Counted from the stretch's first letter, positions 9,296 to 21,236 are shown. The stretch is 64,000 bases of DNA from Saccharina japonica (GCA_008828725.1 MEHQ01000823.1:40038-104037); one strand, 5' to 3'. Notes: generated by a model from the sequence alone, not told the origin. Program-made: numbers and translations.

Positions 9296-12093
9296 CCTGA
9301 CGTCGTACGACAGGATTGCTGAGCTTGGATCGCCTTTACTTCTCTTCCTTATGTGATATTTGTTTTTTCCTCTGTTTTATTTCCCAGGGTTGGATAGAAG
9401 AAGTCATTTTATTTGTTGTACCTTTAGTTTATTTTCAGCTTCATAGAGCAGGGTAGCACGTAGCCAACAAGCACAACACGAGAGAGCGAGGCAACATGCA
9501 TTGCTTTCCATAGTGCTGTATGCAGTGGCTTTCCCGCGCGTAGGTGGTACAGAGTCGCACTAGTGCCGATATGTATATGTAGCCCAAGTACCTGGCACGA
9601 AGTAGAGCATTTCGTAGCCCATTCGCTACTTTCGTTTTCTCTCTTGTAGCTCTTGATGTCACGATATCATACCGTACACTGTGAGGAGCTATGGTATGAT
9701 GAGACGTGTAGACGTGTGGATTGAAACTTGCGCGTGCACCGGAAATAGTGGTAGTAGTCTAGTAGTACCAGGTGTCACTTGCTCCTCTCGTTGGGCTATC
9801 TATGAAGCACACACGGTCGCCGTCCAGACTCAGTAATGAGCGCGCTCTCTTGATGCATGCGATCAACTAGCACGCTTGCAAATTCTATGCCCTCTACTAC
9901 GTCCCCCTCGCGCGTCCTTAATTTTTGAAGCGTACCAACACCAGGTTGTTCTCTGGACTTTTTTTTTTCCAGAATATAACAAGTGCCGACGCGTACCGAT
10001 TTTTGAGCGATAATAACACGTTGCTCCTTAGCGTAGCGTTCAAGGCTTCAGGCTTGAGTACGTGTACCCAATGCCTCGTAGATTTCTCTTTGTTTCCATT
10101 GATCTAACATGGTGTGCTTACCTATGTACAGCAGTACAGCAGTGCACGTACTATCAAAGTCAGTGTTTCTTATTTTTCGGCGGGAAATGGACCTGCTCGT
10201 ACGGTACAGCAGAATCCACTGCCCCCCCCCCCCTACCTTGAAAGTATATACAAGTGTATACGAACGTATATACATATTATATGTACTTGTATACTCGAGC
10301 TCCCGTACGAGACGCGGGGCGACATTACTAGTACGATCAGTATAGCAGAGCCCGTTTGTATCCCCACCAGAGACACGTATGCACGTATGATACGAACGAA
10401 CGTTATGTACGCATATATGTCCCAGTTAGGTACCACAAGAAAAGGCTCCACTATGCCGATGGCGGCCCCATGTCATTTTTCCAGTTGTCGTGTTCTTCTT
10501 TGCCCGGCTCCAAGCACGTACCGGATAATTGTTTTTTTTTTCCGGTTCGCAGGCTGAGTAGGTTTAGCAATAATCATCAGTAACAATGCGCACACACGCA
10601 GACACCGAAACATCGTGCGTGGCCACCACAGAGGGAAGAGCTTCGCACGTGGTTTAAATTGCAATTGGGCTGCAACAATATGTACGTAGTGATTTAAGAG
10701 CCTGATAGCGTTATAATAATTTTCTCGTTGTTATCACGCTATGCCTCCAGTGTCTGCGCATCGTCCCGTGCTCCAGTTTTGTTTCATCTCGAGTAGAGAT
10801 GTTACGGCGGAGTCACAATCGTTGCCCAACCATTAGCAACAAACGCGTACGACTGCTGTCAACCTGCTGTCCTTTTTAGGTATTTATTTTATTTTTATTT
10901 TGTATTCCTTTTTTTGTTTTTGTCTCGATTAGTGTCGCCAGGCTACACTGTTCACATATCATACGTTCTGTCCAATCCTTGCCGAAAATGGTTGCTGTTC
11001 GTCTTCTGCCCTTTGCTCTCTGACGACAAGGTACATACGTACATACATGCTGCCCAAATAAACCCCGTATGAAACAGCAGTACTGCTTTTATTCATACCA
11101 ATCGGATAATTGCAACGCAGATTTGAAAACGGCTCACGGTCTCTTGCTTGACAAAGCTATTGACACGACAAGTACGTAAATGCTGGCCGGAAATAAAATA
11201 ACATAGAAATACGGCAGCACCGCCGTATTCCAGCTATCGACAAAACAAGTACTTAAATGCTGGCCAAAAATAAAATAAAACAAAAATACGGCCGCAACAA
11301 TGTACTCGAGTTTTTACACTCGATACACATCCACTTTCTTGACGTAACGGGAGAACTTTTCTTTTTCAATTATTGCCACACGTTTTCACATATATTATTG
11401 GGGTTCCTCGAAATACCGATATGTGCGTCGATCTTCAAAATTGCGGGCATAAGCCATTCCTCGTTTCCAAAACTTGGTGCTGCCCCGTTTTTGTTTTTCT
11501 TTCGCCCGATACTTTAAGCAACTAACCAATGGCGCCGGCATGCTGCAATTTGTTTTGTAAACATACATATTGTTTTAAAAAAACTCGTCAAACTGCCGTG
11601 TTTCCAGTACTTCCAATTGTGCTGACACGACCGGCCTTGCACTGCCTATGCCCCATATCTGTCACGGCGTGATATCATACTTGAGAACTCTGGGGATATT
11701 CAAAATTAATCCCCAATTTCGTATTTTTATAAAACATAACCCCAGTGACGTAGACTCGACTACCATCGATTTACAGTGCGGAATCTTACCATACATTTGA
11801 CTCCCTCGTACTCCGTGACATTTGAGTCGATAAGGCACTAAACGTGTGGCACATCATCTTTCCCCTCCCGTACGTCCCCATACTTTACGCATTTATTTCT
11901 GTTTTTCTTGTTTTTGTTTTTGTTTTTCTCGGTCTTGTTCGTGTTTTGTTTTCTTCGTGGTGTTCAGTTTGATAGTGGTTATAGCCACTCTTCCCAGCTC
12001 CACGCCTGGATCTGCTAATCCTCTTCACTGGACAACCCAAGTGGAGACTTCAGCAACCACCCGGGTTCGTGACGCTTAGGCCTCACTACGAGG
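9296..12093. other. Noncoding internal region between LTR fragment and LTR
   Basis: About 2.8 kb without a supportable gene. It contains a C run near 10,222 and an imperfect tandem pair of about 72 bp starting near 11,166 (GACAAGTACGTAAATGCTGG and a variant). T-rich tracts occur near 11,890-11,960. The last 26 bases (CTTAGGCCTCACTACGAGG end) also occur beside the other LTR and so are retrotransposon internal sequence. The rest may be unrelated DNA or a decayed internal region. Confidence 0.5.
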
Positions 12094-12764
12094 TGTGGGA
12101 GAATCTATAGCCTCATTTTGATTGTTTTGAATAGTCGCATCTTCGACCCCCCTCTCTCGGTCTTTTAGGATGAACTTTGTTATCATCCATTGACCATCGT
12201 GTGGTCTGCATATACGACTATTCAGGGTGGGCTAATGTGATGTGGTGCCTTGAAGCTATAGATGGGACACTGCAAAGATTGTTCGCGTGTTCTCTTTGGT
12301 AGGCCAGTCAGGGCTAGAAGAACGTTTCAAACCACTAGAACGCTCCTTAATGTCGGAACTCCCGATAAGAATTAGAGAAGTTCTCATAAAGCATATAGGA
12401 ATGTTCTTATATGAAAACATTCCCATAAGTGGACAGACAGCACACTTAGAGAAGTAGATCTAGCAGAGTAACGGAATTCCATTATTTAGCGGGCGTTTGT
12501 AACAGCCCGACTTACGGGCCATTTGAGAAGAGGGCCCGAGAGCCTGGAAGAGGCTCTCGCACCCTCCCCCCCCTCCTTAGGTCACTTCTCATTCTCCCCT
12601 TCGTCATCCAGGCTTTTGTCTCTCACCTAGTCTACATCTTCAGAGGTTAAATAATAACAAGAGGTCTTTCCATATCGAAGAAGAAGCTTGCTTCCAAGCT
12701 CAAGCAACGATCCTCCGTCTTCCATTCCCTTCTATCATCGTCTCTACTCGGTCACCCCGTCACA
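12094..12764 (+). mobile_element. LTR of the gypsy complex, plus orientation
   Basis: About 671 bp starting TGTGGGAGAATC and ending CCCCGTCACA. It is the most complete LTR of this family in the window. Landmarks are CATCTTCGACCCCCCTCTCT, a central region with the hairpin GAGAGCCTGG/AGGCTCTC, a C run, then CATCCAGGCTTTTGTCTC and GTCTCTACTCGGTC. It is inverted relative to the LTR at 2366-2962. I could not identify a TATA box or a primer-binding site with confidence. Confidence 0.75.
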
Positions 12765-12769
12765 TTACA

Positions 12770-13060
12770 ATAGTAGTCTATTATGTTTACAACGGATTTC
12801 GGGTGCTGTCTACTAATTGGATATTCCCAACCAAATGATTTCGATTGAAGTAGACTAATTGAAATTGTCCGGGCAACTGATTTTGGGTGCTGTCTATTAA
12901 TTGGAATTGTGCCTACAATTGATTTCGGGTGCTGTCTATCAATTGCAATTAATTGCCGAAACAATTGATTTTGGATGCTATCTAAATGCAGTTGTCCTAC
13001 TAAATAATTTCGAGTGACGTCTATAAATTGGAATTACCCAGTCAAATTATTTCGAGTGGT
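12770..13060 (+). repeat. 42-bp satellite, block B
   Basis: Several monomers of 42 bp with cores such as GGGTGCTGTCTATTAATTGG and joints of the form CAATTGATTT. The orientation is the same as block A on the other side of the gypsy complex. Divergence between monomers is substantial. Confidence 0.85.
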
Positions 13061-13074
13061 ATCTATTAGTCGGA

Positions 13075-13420
13075 CTTGTAGGACATAGTCGTTTGGTGTA
13101 GCCGTACAAATATCTGATGCGTGCCATTGCCGCATTAATCCAAATGTTTGAGTTGTGTCACTGCAATCCATCTACGGAGATTGTCGAGGGATTGGTTTCC
13201 CGGAATATTGCATACATTTAGGTATGACTTGATTCCGGGGGTCTCGGAGAATCGAGGGGAATCGCGGCCCTCTTGTTCTCAGTTAATTTAGTACCCCAGT
13301 AATATTATACATTTTTCTTTGTCTCCTACCCGCCTCATGGCGTCGCGTCAACCCCGCCACCGCTCTTCGTGAGCAAGGCTGTGCCAAGCACCCGGTGCAC
13401 GAGTTGTCCCCTTAGGACCT
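13075..13420. repeat. Dispersed repeat, uninterrupted copy
   Basis: This segment is homologous to 59,785-59,934 joined to 62,064-62,260. Shared landmarks are GGACATAG.CGTT, TGAGTTGTGT, ATCTACGGAGATTGT, GCATAC, GCGGCCC, TTCTCAGTT, and TTCGTGAGCAAAG near the end. Here the two halves are contiguous, so it serves as the empty-site reference for the satellite-bearing element at 59.9-62.1 kb. No coding function recognised. Confidence 0.75.
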
Positions 13421-14060
13421 GTCCAGCCAATTTGTTTCGACTGCTGCCTATCAATTGAAATTATCCAACCAAATGTTTTCGAGTACGGTCTATTAATTGG
13501 AATTGTCGAGGTCAGAAAAAATGATCGAACAATAACAATGGGAAGATAAGGACAAACCCTGTTGAACCAACCAAACAATTATTTGGGAAGGTCAGGACAG
13601 AAACCTATTGACCAAACCACTTCTATTGGTAGGCGAAACCTTAAATTAAGTGTTGAAACAATTTCAATTGGAACGTCAGGGCAGAAACCTATTGATCCAA
13701 CAATTCCTATTGATGGGCAAGACATTAAACTCATTGTTTAAACAATTACAACTGGAAGGCCCGAGCAGAAACGGTTTGATTGAATCATTCCAATTAGTAG
13801 ACAGGACCAGCACATATTTGCTGAAACAATTTCTATTGGAAGGGCAGGACAGAAACCTATTGACCGAACGACACTCTTATTGTTAGTCGAGATATTAAAC
13901 TATAAATTGTTGAATCAATTACAATTGGAACGTCAGAGCAGAAACGGTTTGACTGGACCATTCCAATTAGTAGACAAGACCAGAACATTATTGTCGAAAC
14001 AAAATCTATTGGAAGAGCAGAACACAAACCTATTGGCCGGACCATTCATATTAATAGATA
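13421..14060 (-). repeat. 42-bp satellite, block C (inverted)
   Basis: The monomers are 42 bp (for example starting ACAATTTCAATTGGAACGTC) and correspond to the reverse complement of block B, matching at ATTCCAATTA.TAGACA. Because 42 is a multiple of three, a plus-strand frame stays open from 13,650 to 13,886 and reads as 14-residue repeats (pattern QFQLERQGRNLLIQ). I treat this as a satellite property, not a gene. Weaker traces continue to about 14,360. Confidence 0.85.
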
Positions 14061-14780
14061 GATGCACCACGAAAGAAAGTAACATCTCGACCAATTTCAT
14101 TTTAATGGACTCCCGGAAGATCTACTGTAAAAGCGATAGTCTATTGCGGGTAGGTCCCATATCATGTTGAAGAAGTAATAGAGTATTGGAGTCTCCGGAG
14201 CAAACATATTGCAGCCGAAAATTCCAGTTAATTAACAGAGATTTATAAAATTGCCTACGAAATTCCAATTAGCAGGCGGACTACAATGTGTTGTTGTCTT
14301 GGCAATTCCAATTGCATTAATATGTTAGGAATCAATTGTCCGCTTCATTCCAATTAATATACGTTTACGTGGGTCTATTGTAGGCGCGATAGTCTATTGC
14401 GATGCCTATTGCCCAAGGCTTAAGCAAAAACGAAATGTAATCCGCCGCCAAATGTTTTGTCCGAGATCATCCTCCGAAATATGTTGTCTGGTCAATTCCA
14501 GTCTAGTCAATCCCAATTAATAAACTGCATCCATGAATCAATTGCCCCGGCAATTCCAATCGCCAGACAGTCTCTCTCATGAGTCGTTTGCTTTTTGCAA
14601 CTCCAAGAACAATAGCATCCTCCATTGATGTGTCCACTTCCGTTTGCAGCGTCCGGGATCAATTGACTGGCAGCATAACATCGTCTATAAAATAGAAATA
14701 CCTGATTGTCTTGACAATTTATTTCGAAGCCTGTCAAATCAATGGAATTGCCAGGACAATTATTTAGAAAAATGCCTATT
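14061..14780. other. Decayed satellite traces
   Basis: Scattered AATTCCAATT motifs spaced irregularly suggest old 42-bp satellite. No gene or intact transposon is seen. Confidence 0.45.
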
Positions 14781-14848
14781 AACCCATTCATAATGATTGC
14801 TCGACACTAATTCCAACTAGCTTGTCCCCAATTACGTGGGACCAGTTC
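14781..14848. mobile_element. Truncated piggyBac-type MITE
   Basis: Starts after ATTAA with CCCATTCATAATG and contains the family core AAGTAG-like TTGTCCCC and GGGACCAGTTCTTAA. It lacks the terminal GGGG of intact copies and directly abuts the next MITE, which begins at the shared TTAA. Confidence 0.55.
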
Positions 14849-14852
14849 TTAA

Positions 14853-14932
14853 CCCATTCAGAACTGAAAAAAGTGTCACACACTAATCCCAAGTAGTTTG
14901 TGCCCAAAAACGGGAGACCAGTTCTTAAGGGG
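14853..14932. mobile_element. piggyBac-type MITE (80 bp)
   Basis: Flanked by TTAA at 14,849-14,852 and 14,933-14,936. Ends CCCATTCAGAACTG and CCAGTTCTTAAGGGG form the imperfect terminal inverted repeat. It is nearly the same length as the copies at 1527 and 52,467. Confidence 0.8.
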
Positions 14933-14939
14933 TTAAGGG

Positions 14940-15385
14940 GTTACATGGAATTGTATTTAGATGGATGTCAATTAAATGGAATTGCCAGCAAAATTGGTTT
15001 AGAAAAATGTCTATTGAATGGAAATGCCTGGAAAATTGATTTAGAAGGATGCCAATTAAATGGAATTGCCAGCACAATTGGTTCAAAAGGATGTCTATTA
15101 AATGGAATTGCGAGGACAATTGGTTTAGAAGGATGTCAATTAAATGGAACTGCCAGCACAATTGGTTTAGAAGGATGTCTATTAAATGGAATTTGCCAGG
15201 ACAATTTATTGAGAAGGATGTCAATTAAATGGAATTGCCAGCACAATTGGTTTATTTAGAAGGATGTCAATGAAATGAAATTGCCAGGACAAATGATTTA
15301 GAGGGATGTCAATTAAATGGAATTGCCAGCACAATTGATGAGAAGGATGTAAATTAAATGAAATTGCCGCGGCAATTATCACCGA
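14940..15385 (+). repeat. 42-bp satellite, block D
   Basis: About ten tandem monomers of 42 bp (for example AATTGGTTTAGAAGGATGTC then AATTAAATGGAATTGCCAGC). Both strands remain open across it because the period is a multiple of three. The plus frame repeats LEGCQLNGIASTIG and the minus frame a 14-residue hydrophobic unit. Alternating forms (GTCAATT versus GTCTATT) hint at an 84-bp higher-order unit. It is alignable to block B at AATTG.TTT and AATGGAATTG.C, so it is a subfamily. Confidence 0.9.
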
Positions 15386-16545
15386 CAATATGCTGCAATA
15401 GGCTATTAGCGTCACAATTTAATGGGATAGTAAATAGCAATAGACTACGGGTTCAACAATGGAGTATCGTAGACAGCTATAAATGCCAATAGCTCCGACC
15501 ATTAACGTGGCTGTTTTTTTTTTTTTTTTACATTGAATCGACAATAATAGGGCCTGGTAAGTTTCTATGAATATGAATTTTCTGTACGATAGAGCTCGAT
15601 GCGTTTCGACTAAATGGGGTTGAGGACCACAATTGACAGTCAATTGCAAAATATATGAAACTTTTAATAGGCAATTAGACTGCTGTTGTCCATTGTCCAG
15701 GGTGTGGTTATTCTGATAAAAGAAAGAACGTGCGGAACAAGCTTCCACTTGTTCCTATTTATGTCCGTCCAGTACAGCCGTTTGTCCAATCTGTTTTCGG
15801 CTACGACGTACGTAATAACTTTCGAAGTACCACGAATTGCAAGACAAGCCGACCACAGCAGTATATATAGTAGCCGGCTGAGCGAACATATATTGGTTTA
15901 TTAATAGTAGTTTTTTTTTCGGCCATTCTGAAATCAAGTAAGAAAGTTCCAGGTTGTCGAGGGCATGGTCATAGCCACATCATCAGCGGTTTAGAAAAAA
16001 AAACACGAATACTTCTCCAAATAAGGCTCCAATTAAAAAATAGTAATCAGATGATCTGCATAGACGTAAACATATACTCGTAGATGAAAGGAATCGTTTG
16101 GACCCCTCTATTTCTATATATTATCTGTTGGGTGAAAAACTTAGAAATATTGAAATATAGTTACTACTGCTGTAACAGTTGCGTTCCGAGTTCCGTTTTT
16201 GGCCTGTTTCTTCTTCATTGTTTGTTTTCTAATAGATCGGATAATGAGATCACCCGCAGAGCCCTGACAGCTGTCGAAGTCCGTTGTCTAAATAGGCCAT
16301 ATGATAAGTCTACCCTTCGTAACATTGGAATGCCATTATTTCTGAATATTTAGAAGTAAGTGTAGATGCGAATAGTATTCGCCAACTTTCTTTTCTTCCA
16401 GAAACACCTACGTACCTGCGCTGAAAAACAACTGTGTTTGTTGCAGAGGTACTTTTGCAAAGTTCGATCCGGTATTCGTATAGACCAGGAGAAATATATC
16501 ATAATAATGTACCTACGTATGATATGGTCCTGGAGAAATAATGCA
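15386..16545. other. Unassigned noncoding DNA
   Basis: Contains a T run near 15,514-15,530 and no supportable gene. The stretch near 15,716-15,760 (AAAGAAAGAACGTG.GGAACAAG) recurs at 17,337-17,365. Confidence 0.45.
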
Positions 16546-16549
16546 CATA

Positions 16550-16808
16550 TAGAGTATACTCGATACTCCGAGTATACTCGGAGTATTGAGTAACTCGGAG
16601 TATCGAGTATTTTTCGTACTCCGAGTACTGAGAGTACTAGAGTACTGGTTGCCTAAATACTCGGACTTGGTGTATGAGCAGTACTGAAGGCCCAAATACT
16701 CCTGGGTGTATGAGCAGTACTTATACTCGAGTACAAGCAGTACTCGGAGTAAAAACATGATCTGAATTACTCGGAGTACTCCGAGTATCGAGAGTACTGG
16801 ACACTGAA
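16550..16808 (-). repeat. ACTCGGAGTA palindromic element, inverted copy
   Basis: Built from repeated TACTCGGAGTA/TACTCCGAGTA units with GAGCAGTACTGAAGGCCCAA and GAGCAGTAC spacers. It is the reverse complement of most of 16,955-17,205, so the two form a large hairpin-capable pair around about 16,880. Its outer terminus is diverged. Confidence 0.8.
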
Positions 16809-16876
16809 ATACTGCGAGCCATTCCTCCCAGGGTCTGGGAGTATGTGACTGGCATTTATGGCATTTCAAAATTCAC

Positions 16877-17217
16877 AGATGCTCCGATTACCTCGGAGTA
16901 TAATTAAAGTATTATCGAGAAAAAATACTTCAGGTACTTTGGGTACTCGCAGTATTTCGGTGTCCAATACTCTCGATACTCGGAGTACTCCGACCAATCC
17001 AGATGCTTTTACTCCGAGTACTCCTTGTACTCGTCGAGTATACGTACTGCTCATACTCCCAGTACTCGGAGTATTTGGGCCTTCAGTACTGCTCATACTC
17101 CAAGTACTCCGAGTATTTAGGCCACCAGTACTCTAATACTCTCAGTACTCGGAGTACGAAAAATACTCGATACTCCGAGTATACTGGGAGCATCGAGTAT
17201 GCTCGGAGCATCTGTGA
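16877..17217 (+). mobile_element. ACTCGGAGTA element with terminal inverted repeats
   Basis: About 341 bp that begins CACAGATGCTCCGA and ends with its complement CTCGGAGCATCTGTG. The inside is almost wholly made of short TACTCGGAGTA palindromes. The same unit plus its left flank (16,808-16,876) occurs inverted at 54,660-54,985, and another copy at 55,020-55,350. No coding capacity is seen. It behaves as a non-autonomous TIR element with subterminal repeats; superfamily unknown. Confidence 0.7.
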
Positions 17218-17249
17218 AACAAATTTGAAAAACAAACCTGCACGGACTA

Positions 17250-17370
17250 TGCTCGTAGCGTATTTGGTATCACGCAGCTTGGAAAGTCGAGTTTCAACCG
17301 TTCAATCGGTCGTACTCACAGCTGACGAATTTGTAAAGAGAAAGAACGTGTGGAACAAGCTTCCACTCTT
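17250..17370 (+). repeat. Chimera of two dispersed fragments
   Basis: 17,250-17,335 matches 2047-2127, and 17,337-17,368 matches 15,716-15,750. The junction falls at AAGAGAAAGAACGTG. This shows local duplication with recombination; no gene. Confidence 0.6.
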
Positions 17371-17634
17371 GTTCTTGTTACAATCGGCGTTCCTCCTGGT
17401 GCTATTAGCAATCCCGCGTTGAAAACTTTCAGATTCCCCGCATGATCTTATGTATGGCACGGCATGCGATGAGGATACACGTATTGCGTATATACGAGTA
17501 CGGCACGTTTTTTTGTTTTTTTGGCCCGTCCTTGGCCCGTCGTGTATTAATAGTATGAATGTGTATATTCGTACATACGTACACACGGTTGCTACGCGTT
17601 TATATGGATAACAAAAAATACTATACGTACTCGT

Positions 17635-18041
17635 ACTATTGCTATACTACTTAGCCGACACCCAACCGCATCACAGCCAACCCCCACAACAGACCCTTGG
17701 ACAGTACCATCCAGGTGCTGAGCGCTCCTTACAACAACAACGTTCGTTACCAAGCAGCAGCAGCACCACCACCAGCACCACCACCACCACCACCAGTAGT
17801 TCCACCAGCATTATCAGCACCAGCAGCACCACCAGCAGTAGCACCAGTAGTAGCAACAACCACAAACAGCAGCAGCAGCAGCAGCTGAAGAAGCAGAAGC
17901 TCAGCAAAAGAGCAGCAGGCGACACAGCAGCAGAAGAAGCAGTAGTGTACAAGAAGAGCTGACACGCCACCCGAGAACATATACGAGAGACCCTCGTCTT
18001 GGGCAGCCAACCCCTCCAACCATGCAAGACATCGTGCCGCA
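17635..18041 (+). other. Low-complexity segment, possible exon ending at a GTAAG donor
   Basis: CAG/CAC-rich DNA with three overlapping plus-strand frames. One (17,639-17,962) encodes a Q/S/T-rich 107-residue peptide. Another frame runs through A/E/Q-rich sequence into HPRTYTRDPRLGQPTPPTM and then reaches GTGCCGCAG followed by GTAAGC at 18,042, a good splice donor. That frame has a TAG upstream in the AGTAGTAG run, so it would need an acceptor there. I do not recognise a protein. It may be an exon of a gene with an (ACT)n-filled intron, or only low-complexity sequence. Confidence 0.25.
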
Positions 18042-18078
18042 GGTAAGCGTTTGCACAACGAGTAGGCACACCCACACC

Positions 18079-18347
<269 letters not shown>

Positions 18348-19165
18348 CTGCTGTGTGCCCTAGACTCTCCTTCGCAATGTTTTAGACAAAGCGATGTACC
18401 AGGTATGTATGAAACACAGAGTGATATTCTACATACATGCACGATACCTACTACTGCTGCAAGTCGATCTGCAGGAGGACTGCTATTATACCAGGGCACC
18501 TGATGTATTTGGTTATAATGTACTGCTGTGTAGCACTCTGGACATCAATGTAAAAACCGGTAGTGCGCAAATATCTATTATACCTCGTGGTCCTTATCTC
18601 ACCGTCCAGAGTTCGTACGCTCGTATATATATACTGCATACTGCACAACAAGAAGTTAGGCGGTATTAGAGTCGCCTGGATGGAAGAGAAGGAAGTAGGC
18701 GGAGGGGTTGGGTGGGTGTGATGATATTCAATACCTACAGCCTAGCGAATTCGGCACATAAAGAGTACTTAATTGGCTGTTCATCTACTACGAACTACGA
18801 GTATACAGCAGTATACAACCTCTAAGCGGATTCGTTGTCTTCAAACATGTACGTACAGAGTTGGTGGTAATAATGTGTCCGTAAAAACTTTAACAAACCC
18901 TATAAATATTATATTATATATACGTACGTACGTTCACACACACACCCCGCGATCGAATTGTCATAATATATACCCTGGTACCAGGTACCCGAGCTTGGAA
19001 AAATGCGTGGGAGTGACGGTACTCAGTACTCAGTACGTAACTCATAACGAACTCGACGCATACAGAGTACTACAGTAGTAGCTATTCACCCACACTACGA
19101 GTACTACTGCTGTGTAAGCTCTCATGTTAGCGAATTCGTTGTTTTCAAACCTGTGAGGTAATTAA
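18348..19165. other. Unassigned noncoding DNA
   Basis: AT-rich with short TACG and TACTAC runs; no gene recognised. Confidence 0.45.
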
Positions 19166-19649
19166 TAGTGTGATGTGGTGTCCTTACGGCTATAGATGAT
19201 TGATAGAATATCATACAGGTGAAGAGCCTAGTGTGATGTGGTGTCCTTACGGCTATAGATGATTGATAGAATATCATACAGGTGAAGAGCCTAGTGGCGC
19301 TAAGATTGTTCTCGTATACAGAAGTTTCCTTGGGTACATCAGATAGGCCGTAACACAGAAGCTTTATAAGTCCATAGGAGGATTCTAAGCACTAGAAGCT
19401 TCCTAAGGACGAGATATCTCGTAGGATTAGCGCTTAGAATATCATGGGAACGATATTACCCCTTGGATAGGATATGGTATTATCCGTTGGACAGAACAGA
19501 TGTTTCTTCAGAATGGCTAAACACCACAGGAAAGTTCCAGTGGCTGCTGTAGCTATCCGATTAACGGGTTGTTGGCAAGGAAGTACTGTAATCTCCCGTT
19601 AAGCCGATCGAGTAAAAGAGTCTGCTCTCAGGCAGACTCCCCCCCCCCC
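19166..19649 (+). mobile_element. Diverged LTR fragment with 63-bp tandem duplication
   Basis: It resembles the middle of the LTR at 12,094-12,764: GTGATGTGGTG.CCTT, GCTATAGATG, a purine-rich middle and, at the end, GAGTCTGCTCTCAGGCAGACT followed by a C run. The same hairpin occurs in the LTR at 2366-2962. A 63-bp unit starting TAGTGTGATGTGGTG is repeated twice (19,166-19,291). The fragment stops where the large inverted repeat begins (about 19,650). Confidence 0.6.
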
Positions 19650-19946
19650 GAAAATGTAGGGTGTTTTTCCGTGCAACACCATGCAACACACGCTAGACCA
19701 ACGCCACATCCATCTACGCTCTCGTGTCCGGCAATGGTGCCCAAGAAGCCAAAGCCATGAAAAATCCACGAATGCCACGAATGGAATATTCCACTCAACC
19801 GCTACTACCAAATAAAACGAAAACGATTTCCCGTGCTGCACACGATAGTCAACCGCTTAACAAATCGGGAAATCGACAAAACAATTAAAATGTAAAAAGC
19901 GTTTTCCCGTGCAACACACGCCGGACAACCGCCACGAACAGAATAT

Positions 19947-20212
19947 TGTAATGGTATGGGCTAGGAAGGCCGGTAATTACCTCTGCATAGGTAATTGGTC
20001 CGTTTTCGTATAACTTGGATGGCATTCGTATTCGGTATTCGGGGTATTTATAATATCTGTGGGCCATACTTGAAGCCCATCTCATCTGGCTCGGGGATCA
20101 ATATAAGCTGCTTCTCTTCTACGCTTGACTCTACGGAAAGTGAGTAACATCAAGGATGCTTAATAGACAAACCTGCAAGGGGATACTCTGTGTCTCACCC
20201 AGTCTTATCACA
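19947..20212 (+). mobile_element. Solo-LTR-like element (266 bp)
   Basis: Begins TGTAATGGTATGGGC and ends CTTATCACA (TG...CA), with ATAT on both sides (19,943-19,946 and 20,213-20,216). The related site at 29,345-29,365 reads GGTGGTATATTCTGTTCG with no insert, an empty site that supports a real insertion. No internal coding sequence is present. It is a solo LTR or an LTR-shaped MITE. Confidence 0.75.
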
Positions 20213-20880
20213 ATATACCACCCCACCGCAATACCGTCGGATAAAACAAAAACAAATTCCCGTGCGACACACGACAGACAACCGCAACATCCATCTACGA
20301 AAATCGACGCAACAATCAAAATATAAAAAACGTTTACTACCAGTTCAACACACGACGTACAACTGCGATATCCATCTACGCTCATGTGTCTAAAATACGG
20401 CAGGGGGACCCAAGAAGCATACAAACGTTTTTTTCTCGTGCAACACGCGACAGACAACAGCCACATCCATTTACGATCTCGTGTTTCCGGGAGTTATGCC
20501 CAAGAAGCCAAAGCCATGGAGAAAAAGGAACATGACATCCCTCTACAAACCGAAGCGAACATTGAAAAGCTCAACAACAACAACAACACATTAAATGGGC
20601 AACATACATACATATAATATAATACCTGGTACAAAAAGTCTACGTCTGTAATATATTAAAAATAATAATACCTGTTTACTTGAAAAAATAATCATTGGTA
20701 TCACTACGTATATACGTAAAGGGGTACTTCAAATAACCTGGTTAGCGACACAAAAAAATACCCAACATACGAAAACACGAACTCGTAGTCGAACTCGTAC
20801 GTAGCGACACTAAAAAAACATTAACAACAACGTAAACAACGTAAACAACGTAAACAACAACAGCAACAACAACAACTTAA

Positions 20881-20969
20881 CCCTTATAGGACTGGAGTCC
20901 CGTTATGGGGACAAATTGCTTAGAATTAAAGTCGTTTGTCCCCAAAACGGGACTGCAATCCTAAAAGGG
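20881..20969. mobile_element. piggyBac-type MITE (89 bp)
   Basis: Preceded by TTAA (20,877-20,880) and followed by TTCA, a decayed copy of the target site. Ends CCCTTATAGGACTGGAGTCC and GGACTGCAATCCTAAAAGGG form the inverted repeat. This is the long subfamily with a GGGGACAAA core. Confidence 0.8.
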
Positions 20970-21200
20970 TTCAAATGGGCATAAATAATAACACGACGAC
21001 AACCACATATATATATATCTATCAATACAATATAAATACCCGTACCCATACATTCATATCATACCATCCAGTATACGGATACTGTTTTTATGATACGCTG
21101 CACGCGCATTGTTATGTGCATGTGTATTAATTCGTCTCCCCGAAATTCTCAGAAAAATAAATAATTATTTGTAAAATTATATTATATTCGTACAGAATTT

Positions 21201-21236
21201 ATTTTATATTCGTTAATATGGGCCCTTAGGCCAAGG
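21201..21236 (-). mobile_element. Harbinger-like terminal end (partial)
   Basis: On the minus strand this reads GGGCCCATATTAACGAATA, preceded by TTA. It is nearly the same as the terminus of the 830-bp element at 26,363-27,192. The opposite end was not found nearby, so this is a fragment or a diverged relative. A mirrored copy is at 31,067-31,100. Confidence 0.5.

Noticed and set aside
14940..15385. Repeat-protein gene encoded by satellite block D
   Set aside because: Both strands are open, monomers lack conserved protein-level constraint by eye, and related blocks are degenerate. A satellite is the simpler explanation.
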